This document shows, in pieces, positions 25,760-34,656 of a stretch of DNA of 64,000 nt. The translations under genes were made by a program, and so were the position numbers. The DNA comes from Puia sp. (GTDB taxonomy: Bacteria; Bacteroidota; Bacteroidia; Chitinophagales; Chitinophagaceae): contig JARLGZ010000076.1 in NCBI GenBank assembly GCA_031292515.1, positions 1 to 64,000 of the forward strand. Reading direction: 5' to 3'. Positions within the stretch are counted from its first letter, which is position 1. Each line of letters begins with the position of its first letter. The notes beneath the pieces are model-generated. The model was not told the origin of the DNA. It saw nothing but the letters and a program-made list of their open reading frames with translations, and ran no database searches.

Positions 25760-26188
25760 ATGGACCCTACCATCAATGCCCCTATCGCCGCACCGTCGGC
25801 CGCCTATTCCGGTATCGCCGATGCCGATCACAAACTGACGATCGTGCTCGGGGCCTCGGACAACCCCAACCGGTATAGTTTTCGCACGCTTAACCGGCTC
25901 CGGGACAAGCGGCATCCCGTCATTGCGATCGGTCGCAAAAAAGTGCGAGTCGCCGATGTAGACATTCAAACCGAAGCCCCCGCTCTCGAAGGAGTAGACA
26001 CCGTGACCCTGTACCTGAATCGTGGAAACCAACGCGACTACTATGATTACCTGCTTTCTCTGAATCCCAAACGCATCATCTTTAACCCCGGTGCGGAGAA
26101 TCCTGAACTATCCATCCTTGCAAAGGCACAAGGGATCGAAGTGGTCAATGCCTGTACGCTGGTGCTGCTAAGCACGGGCCAGTTCTAG
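25760..26188 (+). CDS. CoA-binding (YccU-like) domain protein
   Basis: A 142-residue protein matching the CoA_binding_2 Rossmann-type domain. After a short Ala/Pro-rich lead it shows the nucleotide-binding loop TIVLGASDNPNRYSF, then HPVIAIGRKKVRVADV, then TLYLNRGNQRDYYDYLLSL, then RIIFNPGAENPEL, and the end VVNACTLVLLSTGQF. The fold matches the CoA-binding part of succinyl-CoA synthetases. Stand-alone members are of unknown role and probably bind CoA or a related nucleotide. It is a single gene. Confidence 0.88.
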   Translation: MDPTINAPIAAPSAAYSGIADADHKLTIVLGASDNPNRYSFRTLNRLRDKRHPVIAIGRKKVRVADVDIQTEAPALEGVDTVTLYLNRGNQRDYYDYLLSLNPKRIIFNPGAENPELSILAKAQGIEVVNACTLVLLSTGQF

Positions 26189-26863
26189 CATGCCGGCCGG
26201 TTCCGCAGGCGGATCTGTCAGGCCGCGGAAGCCGAAGAGGCCCGGCAATTTTAACATTTATACAATATTCTGTCGGACCTCCCGTTTTTATATCGTACTA
26301 ACCCTGGTCGGATATAGCCCTTGCTCCTGTTGCACCCATTAAAAAGAGATCCTTGCGGGGAAGGCTGAAAGCCCTGCAGGGTAAGGATTGTGTTGATCGT
26401 ACCCTTTGTATTCAAATTTAAAACCAGTATTAACCGATGATTGACCGCAGGACCTCCTCTGGACGGTTGCAGGCATGCCCTTATGCTTCTCCCGGCCTAC
26501 AAACAGCGTATTTCGATCTTCCTGTCCATCCATTCAAGTTACTGATCCATTATTACCTCTCCAACCTGTTTAAACCGTTGCATTTGACGCCGGCATCCGT
26601 CTGTATCATGCATTCCACCCGACTGCATTTCACGCCGCCAGCCCCTGCGCTGAGTGCCTTTGCTTCGGCAGGCTGACCCGCGATCCCGTTGCACGAAGGC
26701 CCGTGGTCCGTTGACGCAGGTAATCGATTATTGTCTCAGGCATATGCGTGTGGCCCCTTTTTAACGACAGCCGATAGTCCCTTTTTAACAACACCCCTAA
26801 ACCATAAATGTATTCGGGAATCCCTAAACCCTCCTGAATCCCGTGATCCGTACACATGAAAAC

Positions 26864-26905
26864 CTTTTTCCACGGCCCCCCGCTTTATGCGGGGGGTGGA
26901 AAAAG
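26864..26905. terminator. Very stable hairpin, possible bidirectional terminator
   Basis: CTTTTTCCAC and CCCCCCGC on the left pair with GCGGGGGG and GGAAAAAG on the right around a TTTAT loop, with a small bulge in the left arm. The A/T ends make it look like an intrinsic terminator in both directions, although the nearest upstream gene ends 675 bases earlier. Confidence 0.6.
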
Positions 26906-26934
26906 CTTAATAAAACATTAACCGCTATACGATT

Positions 26935-26964
26935 TTGCCGGTCCCCGGGTTTTCGGTAAATTAC
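26935..26964 (+). promoter_or_regulatory. Bacteroidetes-type promoter
   Basis: TTG (26935-26937), 19 bases, TAAATTAC (26957-26964). Spacing is exact and the -7 element is close to consensus. It is 16 bases before the start at 26981, so the leader would be very short. Confidence 0.5.
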
Positions 26965-26980
26965 GGAAAACCCATTATTT

Positions 26981-27454
26981 ATGTTATGGCGTAAATTTAA
27001 CGGCGACCCGATCGAGTTTCCCATCGCAGATGCTGTGGAGAATGCGATCCGTCGCGAAACAGAGAAAGGCTATCACCTCAAAGTATGCATCGGAACCGAC
27101 TCGCAGGTCAAGGGTCTTGAAACAGAATTCGCAACGGTTATCGTCTTTTTGCGTGAAGGACACGGCGGGTTCATGTTCATCCACAATGAGAAGACCCGTC
27201 AGCAGTACAGCATCAAGGAGCGGATGCTGGTAGAAGTGGCCAAGAGCATCGAGATCGCCTATGAGCTCTGCAATCTCTTTTCGAAGTACGATGTAGACAT
27301 GGAAGTCCATGCCGACATCAATACGAACCCCTCCTTCAAAAGCAACGACGCCCTCAAGGAAGCCATGGGCTATATCCTGGGCATGGGGTTTGCCTTTAAA
27401 GCCAAGCCGGAAGCCTTTGCCAGCAGCAGCTGTGCGAATAAGGTGGTAAATTAG
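26981..27454 (+). CDS. YkuK-type RNase H-like protein (DUF458)
   Basis: A 157-residue protein that matches the YkuK/DUF458 family, which is predicted to adopt an RNase H-like fold. Visible elements: KVCIGTDSQVKG (first acidic strand), FATVIVFLREGHGGFMFIHN, KERMLVEVAKSIEIAYELC, DVDMEVHADINTNPSFKSN (second acidic strand), and the end AFKAKPEAFASSSCANKVV. The Asp residues of GTDSQ and HADIN are candidate metal ligands. Activity has not been established for the family to my knowledge. The start is set by the promoter 16 bases upstream. Confidence 0.88.
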   Translation: MLWRKFNGDPIEFPIADAVENAIRRETEKGYHLKVCIGTDSQVKGLETEFATVIVFLREGHGGFMFIHNEKTRQQYSIKERMLVEVAKSIEIAYELCNLFSKYDVDMEVHADINTNPSFKSNDALKEAMGYILGMGFAFKAKPEAFASSSCANKVVN

Positions 27455-27533
27455 AACCAGGTGGCGCAGCCGCCGCGCATTTCCGGCCGGCTCCCGGCGG
27501 GATTGCCGGAACCTCCGGGAAATCGCCCCAACC

Positions 27534-28700
27534 CTAAGAACGCGGTTGTGTCAAAATCACGGCCTGAGGCATTGTCTCCCCTTTATTTTCCCCATTCCAC
27601 TTCCGGTTGATGAATCTCCTGCAAGGCCGCTCGACAAAATAATAGGTAAGCGAAGAGATGGCTACTAAAGCCAATAAATATGCGACACAGTACAAGGCGC
27701 CGTCCGCAAACGCAATATTCTGTTTGCCTCTGCCTACCCCAATGGTCCCCGGCAGCCGCAGGCCTTTTGAAAAGGGCTCCTGGAGGAATATCTGCATCAG
27801 ATAGATCGAATAGGAGATATCCCCGAGGTATTGAAGAACGCGGTTATTGCATATCTTATGCAAATAGCCGGTGTTGGTGGCGAAATTCAGGACCAGGGCC
27901 GCAAACAGGATCACTATCAAGCCGTCGTTTGCTCCGGAATGCAGTGCCGCCACGAGCAGGATCCCAATCAGCAAGGTAGCGAGGTCCTTACCGGCGACCT
28001 TGTTGAAAGAAGCCCATCTGTACAGCCCGTATACCAGCATCCCGCTTATAAAACCCGCCAGTCCGCGGAGGTAACCATAGTCAAAAGTAGTGTTGATATT
28101 GTTGTGAAGCGGGTTGTTCTTTCTCGGCGCGAGGTACATAATATAACCATAAGCCGCCACGACCACACAAAACAGGACGATCGCCGAAAGCCATTTTTTC
28201 CGGCCGGTGAACAGGGCCAGGAAGGGGAAGATCATATAGGCCCACCACTCCGCGCTGATGCTCCAGGCGGGGATATTCCAGCTGTAGAGTTTGTGGATGC
28301 CAAAAGACTGGAGCAGGAAGATATTCGTCGGGATGGCGGCCGGGTTTTCGATCCCATCCGGCATCGTGGGGCCGGGCATGAGCACCGTGAAACAGAGAAT
28401 CATCAGCAACAGGGTAAAAATATGCAGCGGATAGATCCGGGCAAAACGGGCCACGAGGAATTTCCGGAACCCTTCCCGGGTCACGGCTTTTGCAAATCCC
28501 TCTCCGTAGACATGGAGCATGATGAAGCCGCTCATGATAAAGAAGAGGTCCACCATTATGTAGCTTTTTTCGAAAAAGAGCGTCTGCGTGGCCGGGACAA
28601 ACCGGGCGGCGACCATTTCGAAATGAAAGACGGCGACCAGCAGGGCCGCTATTCCCCGCAGGGGGGTAAGATTGGACAGGTACCGGGCATTGTGCTGCAT
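27534..28700 (-). CDS. Acyltransferase family 3 membrane protein
   Basis: A 388-residue protein with about ten membrane helices. The N-terminal signature NLTPLRGIAALLVAVFHF includes the conserved Arg and His of the acyltransferase 3 family. It continues with the SGFIMLHVY loop and a final YFVERPCRRF motif. These enzymes acetylate or acylate sugars of exopolysaccharide, O-antigen or other envelope glycans at the inner membrane. It lies 91 bases after engB on the same strand but is not functionally related to it. The substrate is unknown. Confidence 0.92.
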   Translation of the reverse strand: MQHNARYLSNLTPLRGIAALLVAVFHFEMVAARFVPATQTLFFEKSYIMVDLFFIMSGFIMLHVYGEGFAKAVTREGFRKFLVARFARIYPLHIFTLLLMILCFTVLMPGPTMPDGIENPAAIPTNIFLLQSFGIHKLYSWNIPAWSISAEWWAYMIFPFLALFTGRKKWLSAIVLFCVVVAAYGYIMYLAPRKNNPLHNNINTTFDYGYLRGLAGFISGMLVYGLYRWASFNKVAGKDLATLLIGILLVAALHSGANDGLIVILFAALVLNFATNTGYLHKICNNRVLQYLGDISYSIYLMQIFLQEPFSKGLRLPGTIGVGRGKQNIAFADGALYCVAYLLALVAISSLTYYFVERPCRRFINRKWNGENKGETMPQAVILTQPRS

Positions 28701-28791
28701 ATAGGGTTCGTTTTTTCTCCTTCGATGTGGGTGGTTTGGGTTGTGGTTTTTTTAAAGCGGCCGCTTGCCGGCTGCCTGTTCCTTTTCGGCC

Positions 28792-29403
28792 TCAGGCCTT
28801 CTCTTCCCTGAACTCTTTATTCATTTCCGCGATCAGCCCGAGGATCTTGTCCCTCCCCAGTTTTTTCAGCACGCTCGTGACAAAATGCTGCGGCAGGAAT
28901 TGCCAGCTGGCCCGCATCTTTTCGAGGAAGGTCTTTACATTCTGGCTGACCACCCGCTGCGTCTCCTTATCGGACTTTGTAAAGACCAGGATAAAGGGCA
29001 CTCCCCATTCCCGCAGCTGGTCGGCAAACTCCAGGTCGGATTTCTGAGGACTATGCCGGCTGTCGATCAGCAGGAAGACGGTCACCAGGTTCTCGCGCTT
29101 GCGCAGATAGTCCTCGATCATGATCTCCCATTTCCTGCGCTGCGTTTGGGAGACCTTGGCGAAGCCATAACCCGGAAGATCCACGATATACCAGTCCTTG
29201 TTGATGAGGAAGTGGTTGATCAACTGCGTCTTACCGGGCGTACCGGAGGTCTTTGCCAGCTTCTCGTTGTTGGCGAGCATATTGATCAGGGAGGATTTCC
29301 CCACATTACTGCGCCCGATGAATGCGTATTCCGGTTTGTCGGGCTTGGGACACCCGGTGTAATCCGGGCTGCTGATGAGGTATTCCGTCGATCTGATATC
29401 CAT
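28792..29403 (-). CDS. engB: Ribosome biogenesis GTPase YsxC/EngB
   Basis: With the start at 29403 (MDIRSTEYLIS) the protein has 203 residues, normal for EngB. G motifs: GRSNVGKSS (30-38, P-loop), DLPGYG (75-80), and TKSD for guanine recognition, plus the switch segment TSGTPGKTQLINHF. It is an essential GTPase for assembly of the large ribosomal subunit. A longer frame starting at 29451 would overlap the divergent ubiE start, so the shorter start is preferred. Gene order engB/ubiE divergent with 30 bases between the starts. Confidence 0.95.
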   Translation of the reverse strand: MDIRSTEYLISSPDYTGCPKPDKPEYAFIGRSNVGKSSLINMLANNEKLAKTSGTPGKTQLINHFLINKDWYIVDLPGYGFAKVSQTQRRKWEIMIEDYLRKRENLVTVFLLIDSRHSPQKSDLEFADQLREWGVPFILVFTKSDKETQRVVSQNVKTFLEKMRASWQFLPQHFVTSVLKKLGRDKILGLIAEMNKEFREEKA

Positions 29404-29433
29404 GATCGGCAATTTACTAACTTTGCCCCAGCT

Positions 29434-30207
29434 ATGGCTAAATATACGCACGATTCGATCGTACCCTTCAAGGATTCCGGTCTGGGGAAGAAGGAACAGG
29501 TCGCCGATATGTTCAATAAGATCGCCTTTCGTTATGATCTCCTGAACCGCTTCCTCTCCGGGGGAACCGATCTCTCCTGGCGCAAGAAGGCGATACGGGA
29601 GATTGCGAATGGGGGCGGCGCGCCCTCACTGCCCGCCACTCAGCCCCCGCTCCGGGTACTGGATGTCGCGACGGGCACGGCGGACATGGCGATCCTGATG
29701 ACGCGGATGCTGCCCGGCGTGCGGATCACCGGCGTCGACATCTCCACGGGCATGTTGGAGATCGGCAGGCAAAAGCTGGCCAGGCTGCAACTGTCGGACC
29801 GGGTGGAGCTTCTTACCGGCGACAGCGAAGCGCTCGGTTTCCCCGACAACAGCTTTGACGCCATCACCGTCGCGTTTGGCGTACGCAACTTCGAAAACCT
29901 CGAAAAAGGGCTCCGCGAGATGCGCCGGGTGCTCAAACCGGGGGGCCGGCTGGTCATCCTCGAGTTCTCGCATCCCAAAAATCCCGTTTTCAGACAGGTC
30001 TGCAACCTCTATATGCGGGTCATCACGCCGGGTATCGGGAAAATGATCTCGAAAAACCGGGAAGCCTATAGTTATCTGAACAAATCCGTGGCAGCCTTCC
30101 CGGAAGGAGCGGCGATGATCGCCATTCTCGACGGTGCGGGTTATACCCATACCCGCCTGAAGGCGCTCAGCCTGGGCATATGCTCGATTTATACCGGCAC
30201 TAAGTAA
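29434..30207 (+). CDS. ubiE: Demethylmenaquinone methyltransferase
   Basis: A 257-residue SAM-dependent methyltransferase that performs the last step of menaquinone synthesis. Motifs: KKEQVADMFNKIAFRYDLLNRFLS (N-terminal UbiE signature), VLDVATGTADMA (SAM-binding motif I), ITGVDISTGML, and VAFGVRNFENLEKGLREMRRVLKPGG. The start is MAKYTHDS at 29434; the frame is open far upstream but that part is shadow of engB. A perfect -7 element TAACTTTG lies at 29418-29425, so the leader is only a few bases. Its stop codon overlaps the start of the ThuA-domain gene. Confidence 0.95.
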   Translation: MAKYTHDSIVPFKDSGLGKKEQVADMFNKIAFRYDLLNRFLSGGTDLSWRKKAIREIANGGGAPSLPATQPPLRVLDVATGTADMAILMTRMLPGVRITGVDISTGMLEIGRQKLARLQLSDRVELLTGDSEALGFPDNSFDAITVAFGVRNFENLEKGLREMRRVLKPGGRLVILEFSHPKNPVFRQVCNLYMRVITPGIGKMISKNREAYSYLNKSVAAFPEGAAMIAILDGAGYTHTRLKALSLGICSIYTGTK

Positions 30208-31337
30208 TGGCTATCCCAAGAATCATACTCCTGCCTGGTGTCCTGCTGCTAATGTTTTTTGCGGGAATGGCGTCAAACCCGCAGCCTTTCGGGCGGTTTT
30301 CTCACGCCGATTCCCGGTCGCTGTTTTATCCGGGCTTTCAACCGTCCTTCCGCCCCGGCCCGGGGCATCGGCGGCCCCATCCCCCCATTAAAGTCCTGAT
30401 CGTAGACGGGTTCAGCAATCATAACTGGCAGCGGACAACCCGGATGATCCGGGAGATCCTGGAAAGGTCGGGGCTTTTCCGGGTCGATGTTTCCACGGCT
30501 CCTCCTACCCCGGCGGGCATCGGTGACCGGCGTGCCGATTCGGCCTGGGCGGCCTGGCGGCCCCGGTTTTCGGACTATGATGTCGTCATCCAAAACACGA
30601 ACAATATCCAGGATACGCTGCTGCGCTGGCCCCGGCCGGTGGAAGCGGCCCTTGAAAAATATGTGCGCGGCGGCGGCGGGCTGTATATCCTCCATTCCGC
30701 CAACAATGCGTTCCCGCACTGGAAGGAGTATGACCGTATGATCGGGCTGGGCTGGCGTTCCCGGGAAACGGGTTATGCGCTGGAGATCGATGACGGAACC
30801 GCGGAAGACGGAACTGCGAAGGACGGGACTGTGAAGAACGGAATTGATAGCGGCGAAGGATCGGTCGCCACCGGAAATGGGAGGCGGGCGAGACCCGGGA
30901 TCCTGCGCATCCCTCCCGGGAAGGGTGAGGGCACCAACCACGGGGACCGGACGGATGCCACGATCCGGATCCTGCATCGTCATCCTCTCAACCAGGGATT
31001 TCCCGATGAATGGAAGACCGCCAATATGGAAATATACCGGTATGCCAGGGGTCCGGCGAAACGCCTCGAAGTGCTGTCTTATGCCTATGATTCCGCCAGC
31101 CGGATCAACTGGCCGGTCGAGTGGATCGTGAAGTATGGCAGGGGGCATGTGTATAACTCCAGCATGGGTCATTTGTGGAAAGACCAAACCTTCCCGATCA
31201 GCTATAAATCGGTTGACTTTCAAACGATTGTAGTAAGAGTGACCGAATGGCTGGGCAAGGGCAAAGTGACGGCGCCCGTGCCGGTGGACTTCCCCACCCG
31301 CGCCTCGATAAGCACCCGGGAATGGGAGTCAAAATAG
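30207..31337 (+). CDS. Secreted ThuA-domain protein
   Basis: A 376-residue protein with an N-terminal signal-like helix (LLPGVLLLMFFAGMA). It continues into a ThuA domain, a class I glutamine amidotransferase-like fold: IKVLIVDGFSNHNWQRTTRMIREIL, FSDYDVVIQNTNN, KYVRGGGGLYILHSANNAFPHWKEYDRMIGLGWR, then GRGHVYNSSMGHLW. The family is linked to sugar metabolism and often sits with glycan-degrading genes; activity is unclear. A repetitive insert (about 191-206, D/E/K-GT repeats) interrupts the middle. The start ATG overlaps the ubiE stop, so the gene is coupled to ubiE although the roles seem unrelated. Confidence 0.88.
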   Translation: MAIPRIILLPGVLLLMFFAGMASNPQPFGRFSHADSRSLFYPGFQPSFRPGPGHRRPHPPIKVLIVDGFSNHNWQRTTRMIREILERSGLFRVDVSTAPPTPAGIGDRRADSAWAAWRPRFSDYDVVIQNTNNIQDTLLRWPRPVEAALEKYVRGGGGLYILHSANNAFPHWKEYDRMIGLGWRSRETGYALEIDDGTAEDGTAKDGTVKNGIDSGEGSVATGNGRRARPGILRIPPGKGEGTNHGDRTDATIRILHRHPLNQGFPDEWKTANMEIYRYARGPAKRLEVLSYAYDSASRINWPVEWIVKYGRGHVYNSSMGHLWKDQTFPISYKSVDFQTIVVRVTEWLGKGKVTAPVPVDFPTRASISTREWESK

Positions 31338-31451
31338 GCCCTTCGGGCTGCAATTATTTGCGCCCTTTTCCGTTAGTACAACACCCTCATACTTTGACTA
31401 TTGAATAAAATTCGACCCTCAGATTTCTAATTTCTTGATTATTAACTATTT

Positions 31452-32225
31452 ATGAAATTGATGCCGTTTTTGTCCCGGACGTTTTTGTCCCGGAAGGGTG
31501 GAGGGGTGTTTTCCATTTTTTTGTTTTTTGCAAGCTGGGTCTCGGCGCCCGGGGCATCCGCGCAGTTGAGAGATGGCGTCAATCTGCCGGATCATGACGA
31601 AAAATTCTATCATCTGGGTCTGGCCCTGATCTATAATTCTTCTCATTTGCAAGTCAGTGCGCATCCCCAGTTTCTAAAGACTGATACGGTGCTGTCGATC
31701 AACCCGGTGAATACGGGCGGATTCGGGGTAGCCGGTATGCATACCTTCACATTCAGCAAACATTGGGAGTTCCGGATCGTTTTCCCGGAGTTGCAGTTTT
31801 CCTACCGGAATCTTCAATACAGTCTCAATCCCAACTACCCGCTTAGTCAGGGTGACCAGCTGCTGGCCACCAAACGCATCGAATCGATCCTGCTGGGCTT
31901 TCCCGTGCAGGTCAAATTCCTCTCCGACCGTATCGACAATTTCAAAGTCTATATGCTGGGCGGCATGAACTATCAATATGACCTGGCCTCGAATGCGAGC
32001 GCCCGTAAGGCCGGCGATTTGGTGAAACTGCAGCCGACCAATCTCAGCATCGAAGCCGGTCTCGGGTTCCAATTCTTCTTCCCGGTCTTTATCCTTTCTC
32101 CAGAGCTCAAATTCAGCGATGGCATCATGAATATTCATGCCCGTGATCCGAACCTGAAGTACTCCAATGTCATCGACAAGCTGAAATCCCGGATGATCGT
32201 CTTCTCGCTGATCTTCGAGGGCTAA
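31452..32225 (+). CDS. porT: PorT-type outer-membrane beta-barrel protein
   Basis: A 257-residue protein with a signal peptide ending near ASAQ (38) and a beta-barrel of alternating amphipathic strands: YHLGLALIYNSSHLQVS, GGFGVAGMHTFTFSKHWEFRIVFPELQFSYRNL, KRIESILLGFPVQVKFLSDR, YMLGGMNYQYDLAS, SIEAGLGFQFFFPVFILSPELKFSDGI, and a final aromatic strand. These match PorT/SprT, a part of the type IX secretion system. From memory, porT lies next to ubiE in several Bacteroidetes, which fits the place here, with a ThuA gene inserted between. The gene symbol rests on this synteny plus the sequence. Confidence 0.8.
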   Translation: MKLMPFLSRTFLSRKGGGVFSIFLFFASWVSAPGASAQLRDGVNLPDHDEKFYHLGLALIYNSSHLQVSAHPQFLKTDTVLSINPVNTGGFGVAGMHTFTFSKHWEFRIVFPELQFSYRNLQYSLNPNYPLSQGDQLLATKRIESILLGFPVQVKFLSDRIDNFKVYMLGGMNYQYDLASNASARKAGDLVKLQPTNLSIEAGLGFQFFFPVFILSPELKFSDGIMNIHARDPNLKYSNVIDKLKSRMIVFSLIFEG

Positions 32226-32375
32226 CCGAGCGAAGCGAAGGTTATGAACCTACCTGAGCAGAGCAAGGTTCGCCGCCAGACCTCGTTCCCTCAAAAATTC
32301 TTCAGGCGGGTTTGTGCAAACCGGGGAATATTCGCATCTTAAAGCATAATAACCTTTGCGATAAACCCTTTACCC

Positions 32376-33980
32376 ATGCGAAATTTATACCTGCCCTTAC
32401 TTATAACCGTTTCCTTAAGCGGTTTTCTGAGCAGTTGCGGAAGAATCGACCGATCCGCCTCAGGAACGGCTTCAGGCACACCCGGAGCACTGAAAACCAG
32501 TCTACCCGGTACCGATAGTCTTCCCCTGTTTTCAGTAGACCTCGATATCACCAAAGACACAGTCATTCATACTCCGGGCGGCGCCATCCTGCATGTACCA
32601 GCCGGGGCCATCGAGACGGGTGGCGGTCCTCGCGCCCGGCTCGTCATCAAAGAGGCCTTTCGTATGGGCGAGATCGTGCGGGCTGGCCTGTTTACCAGTT
32701 CTGATGGAAAGCCGCTGAGCAGCGGGGGGATGATCGATATAGAAGCCGCGGCGGGACAGACGCTGCGCATCACCCAATCCATCGGGGTCAGTATTCCCAC
32801 CCCTTTTATCGATACCAATATGCAGTTATACAAGGGAGCTGTCGACGACAAAGGCAGGATCAATTGGACCGACCCTCAACCGCTCCCGGCCAATCCGCAG
32901 GCAACGGTTCTTAGCAGAGGCGGCGGATTGTTCCAGCATCATTGCGCGTCCTGTCATGGTATCGACAAGCCCGTGACTGGACCTGCGCTTGCCTATATTT
33001 CACGGCTTCGGGATAAAAAATGGTTGTATGCATTCACACGTAATAACGAGTCGTTGATCTATCCGGGGGAAGCGGGTTATGGCGCTGACATGAATGCCGG
33101 TTATGCCAGATGTCTCTTCGAGCAATATAACAAGACCCCCATGACTTCCTTTCCATTATTGACCGACGCCGACCTGGATGCCCTCTACTCATATATCGAC
33201 CAGGAGAGTGTACGTAGAGGCTTGCCGGTTCCCGACGATCATTTCAAGAAATGCTACGATAGCTGTAGCAGCTATCGTAGAGCCCTTGTGCGGATGGACA
33301 GTCTGCGTGAGCGGAGACAGGCTCTGATCGCCAGAAATGGGACCGGGATAAAGCTGAAAAGACACTTACCTCCCGGTTCCAACAGCCTCGACACCGGTCG
33401 GCTCTCCAAGATAGGCATCCCTGAATATCGATCCGTCTATTACCAATTTAAGATTGAGAGTTTTGGATGGTATAATATCGATATCCTTTTAAGAAATACA
33501 GATCGTGTAAAAAAGAGTGAGCTAATCGTGAGAATGCAGGGAACCTATCACCGTGAGATCAACGTCTTCCTGGTGATCCCATCGGTACGGGTCTTCCAGC
33601 GTGGGGGCCCTATTCCCGGAAAAAAAGACTGCTTCGGATTCTATATGGAAGATGGCAAAATTCCTTTACCACAAGGCGCAACATGCTGGATCCTGGCGAC
33701 CGGTGAACAGGACGAACAACTCGTCTTCTCGATGGAGTCTTTCTCCGCCATCGAGAGCCAGTCAATCGATTTATCTCCTGCGCCTATTAACAAGAGCCAA
33801 TTTAATGCCCGCATCAGGACGCTTGACTGGCAGGAAATCACGCTGCAGGCGATGGATTCGGATAATGCCGACAGCATCCGTCAGACGGACAGGCAAATGA
33901 GAGATATAGAGGCCCTGAAACCTAAGAATTGTGATTGTAATTGCGGCATGAAGTTGGACACCACATGGTCCCCGAAGTAA
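32376..33980 (+). CDS. c-type cytochrome lipoprotein
   Basis: A 534-residue protein with a lipoprotein signal (Cys21 in GFLSSCG). A beta-rich region (about 50-175) recalls the ZU5-like or carboxypeptidase-regulatory modules of Bacteroidetes lipoproteins. A single heme-binding domain follows with CASCHG (Cys190, Cys193, His194), and Met256 in KTPMTSFP is the likely axial ligand. A further beta-rich C-terminal half of about 220 residues has no family that I recognise; it ends in a Cys cluster (NCDCNCG). It is probably an envelope-anchored electron-transfer protein with a novel C-terminal part. It follows porT by 150 bases. Confidence 0.85.
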   Translation: MRNLYLPLLITVSLSGFLSSCGRIDRSASGTASGTPGALKTSLPGTDSLPLFSVDLDITKDTVIHTPGGAILHVPAGAIETGGGPRARLVIKEAFRMGEIVRAGLFTSSDGKPLSSGGMIDIEAAAGQTLRITQSIGVSIPTPFIDTNMQLYKGAVDDKGRINWTDPQPLPANPQATVLSRGGGLFQHHCASCHGIDKPVTGPALAYISRLRDKKWLYAFTRNNESLIYPGEAGYGADMNAGYARCLFEQYNKTPMTSFPLLTDADLDALYSYIDQESVRRGLPVPDDHFKKCYDSCSSYRRALVRMDSLRERRQALIARNGTGIKLKRHLPPGSNSLDTGRLSKIGIPEYRSVYYQFKIESFGWYNIDILLRNTDRVKKSELIVRMQGTYHREINVFLVIPSVRVFQRGGPIPGKKDCFGFYMEDGKIPLPQGATCWILATGEQDEQLVFSMESFSAIESQSIDLSPAPINKSQFNARIRTLDWQEITLQAMDSDNADSIRQTDRQMRDIEALKPKNCDCNCGMKLDTTWSPK

Positions 33981-34146
33981 GCCTTACAGGCGAAAGCCCA
34001 AAGCGAGCCTCGATACCCGGCCAGTAAGCCGGACTTAAAAACCTATCCCCCGAAACAAGCTCGTCGTCAAAACGCAGATGACGGCCAACAACATCTTGTC
34101 AATTAATATAAAATTTCATGTACTAAAAAATATTTTACTTTGCAAT

Positions 34147-34656
34147 ATGTTGACCCGGTATCAAATTGAATCGGAATTAAGCCTTGCCTATTTACATGCA
34201 GTAGCAGCTAAATCAGGATTTTCCGTTGATGTCCCCCGCATCGACAATGACAGCGTGGATGCAGTTGTGTCTGCAAGGGGTAAACTTGCTGTGGATTCAG
34301 TAAAAAAGTCACCACGGATTGAGATCCAATTAAAAGCAAGCATAAATGCCGTTTCCAATTTGCATGGGACAATCCCTTTTCAAATATCATTAAAAAACTA
34401 TGATGAATTAAGGGCCGATACGGTGTTACCCAGGTTGTTGGTGCTATTTTCCCTACCACGCGATGAAATGGAATGGTTGGTATTGCATCCTGATAAACTT
34501 ATTATGCAAAAGTGTGCATATTTTCTTAATTTGAAGGGAATGTCTGAAATAGCGGACGTCGACAGTCCGACAGTTTATATTCCAATCGTCAATATGCTAA
34601 CACCGGCTTCTCTCATGAATTTAATGATCAAGTCTTCAAAATTGGAGGATTTATGA
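34147..34656 (+). CDS. DUF4365-type PD-(D/E)XK nuclease-like protein
   Basis: I place the start at ATG 34147 (MLTRYQIESELSLAYLHAVA, 169 residues); an ATG at 34078 would add 23 residues coded by very AT-rich DNA. The fold signature is of the restriction-endonuclease type: Glu8 in helix 1, Asp38 in DSVDAVV, then Glu59-x-Gln61-x-Lys63 (RIEIQLKAS). This is the DUF4365 pattern. Later blocks FQISLKNYDEL and LPRLLVLFSLP support it. Family members are found in defence regions and are predicted DNA or RNA nucleases. The DNA is about 30-35 percent GC in the lines I counted, against about 58 percent next door. Its stop overlaps the next start (ATGA). Confidence 0.8.
   Translation: MLTRYQIESELSLAYLHAVAAKSGFSVDVPRIDNDSVDAVVSARGKLAVDSVKKSPRIEIQLKASINAVSNLHGTIPFQISLKNYDELRADTVLPRLLVLFSLPRDEMEWLVLHPDKLIMQKCAYFLNLKGMSEIADVDSPTVYIPIVNMLTPASLMNLMIKSSKLEDL

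Larger units (their letters stand above)
26189..26980. other. Long intergenic region without a convincing gene
   Basis: I find no supported protein gene in these 792 bases; the short frames on both strands lack starts or protein-like composition. The region ends with a strong hairpin (26864-26905) and a promoter (26935-26964) for the next gene. It could hold a small RNA or decayed coding sequence, but nothing shows this directly. Confidence 0.5.

Noticed and set aside
28765-29433. N-terminal extension of ubiE by over 200 residues
   Set aside because: The extra part is antisense to engB and the UbiE family starts at about MAKYTHDS; the ATG at 29434 gives normal length.
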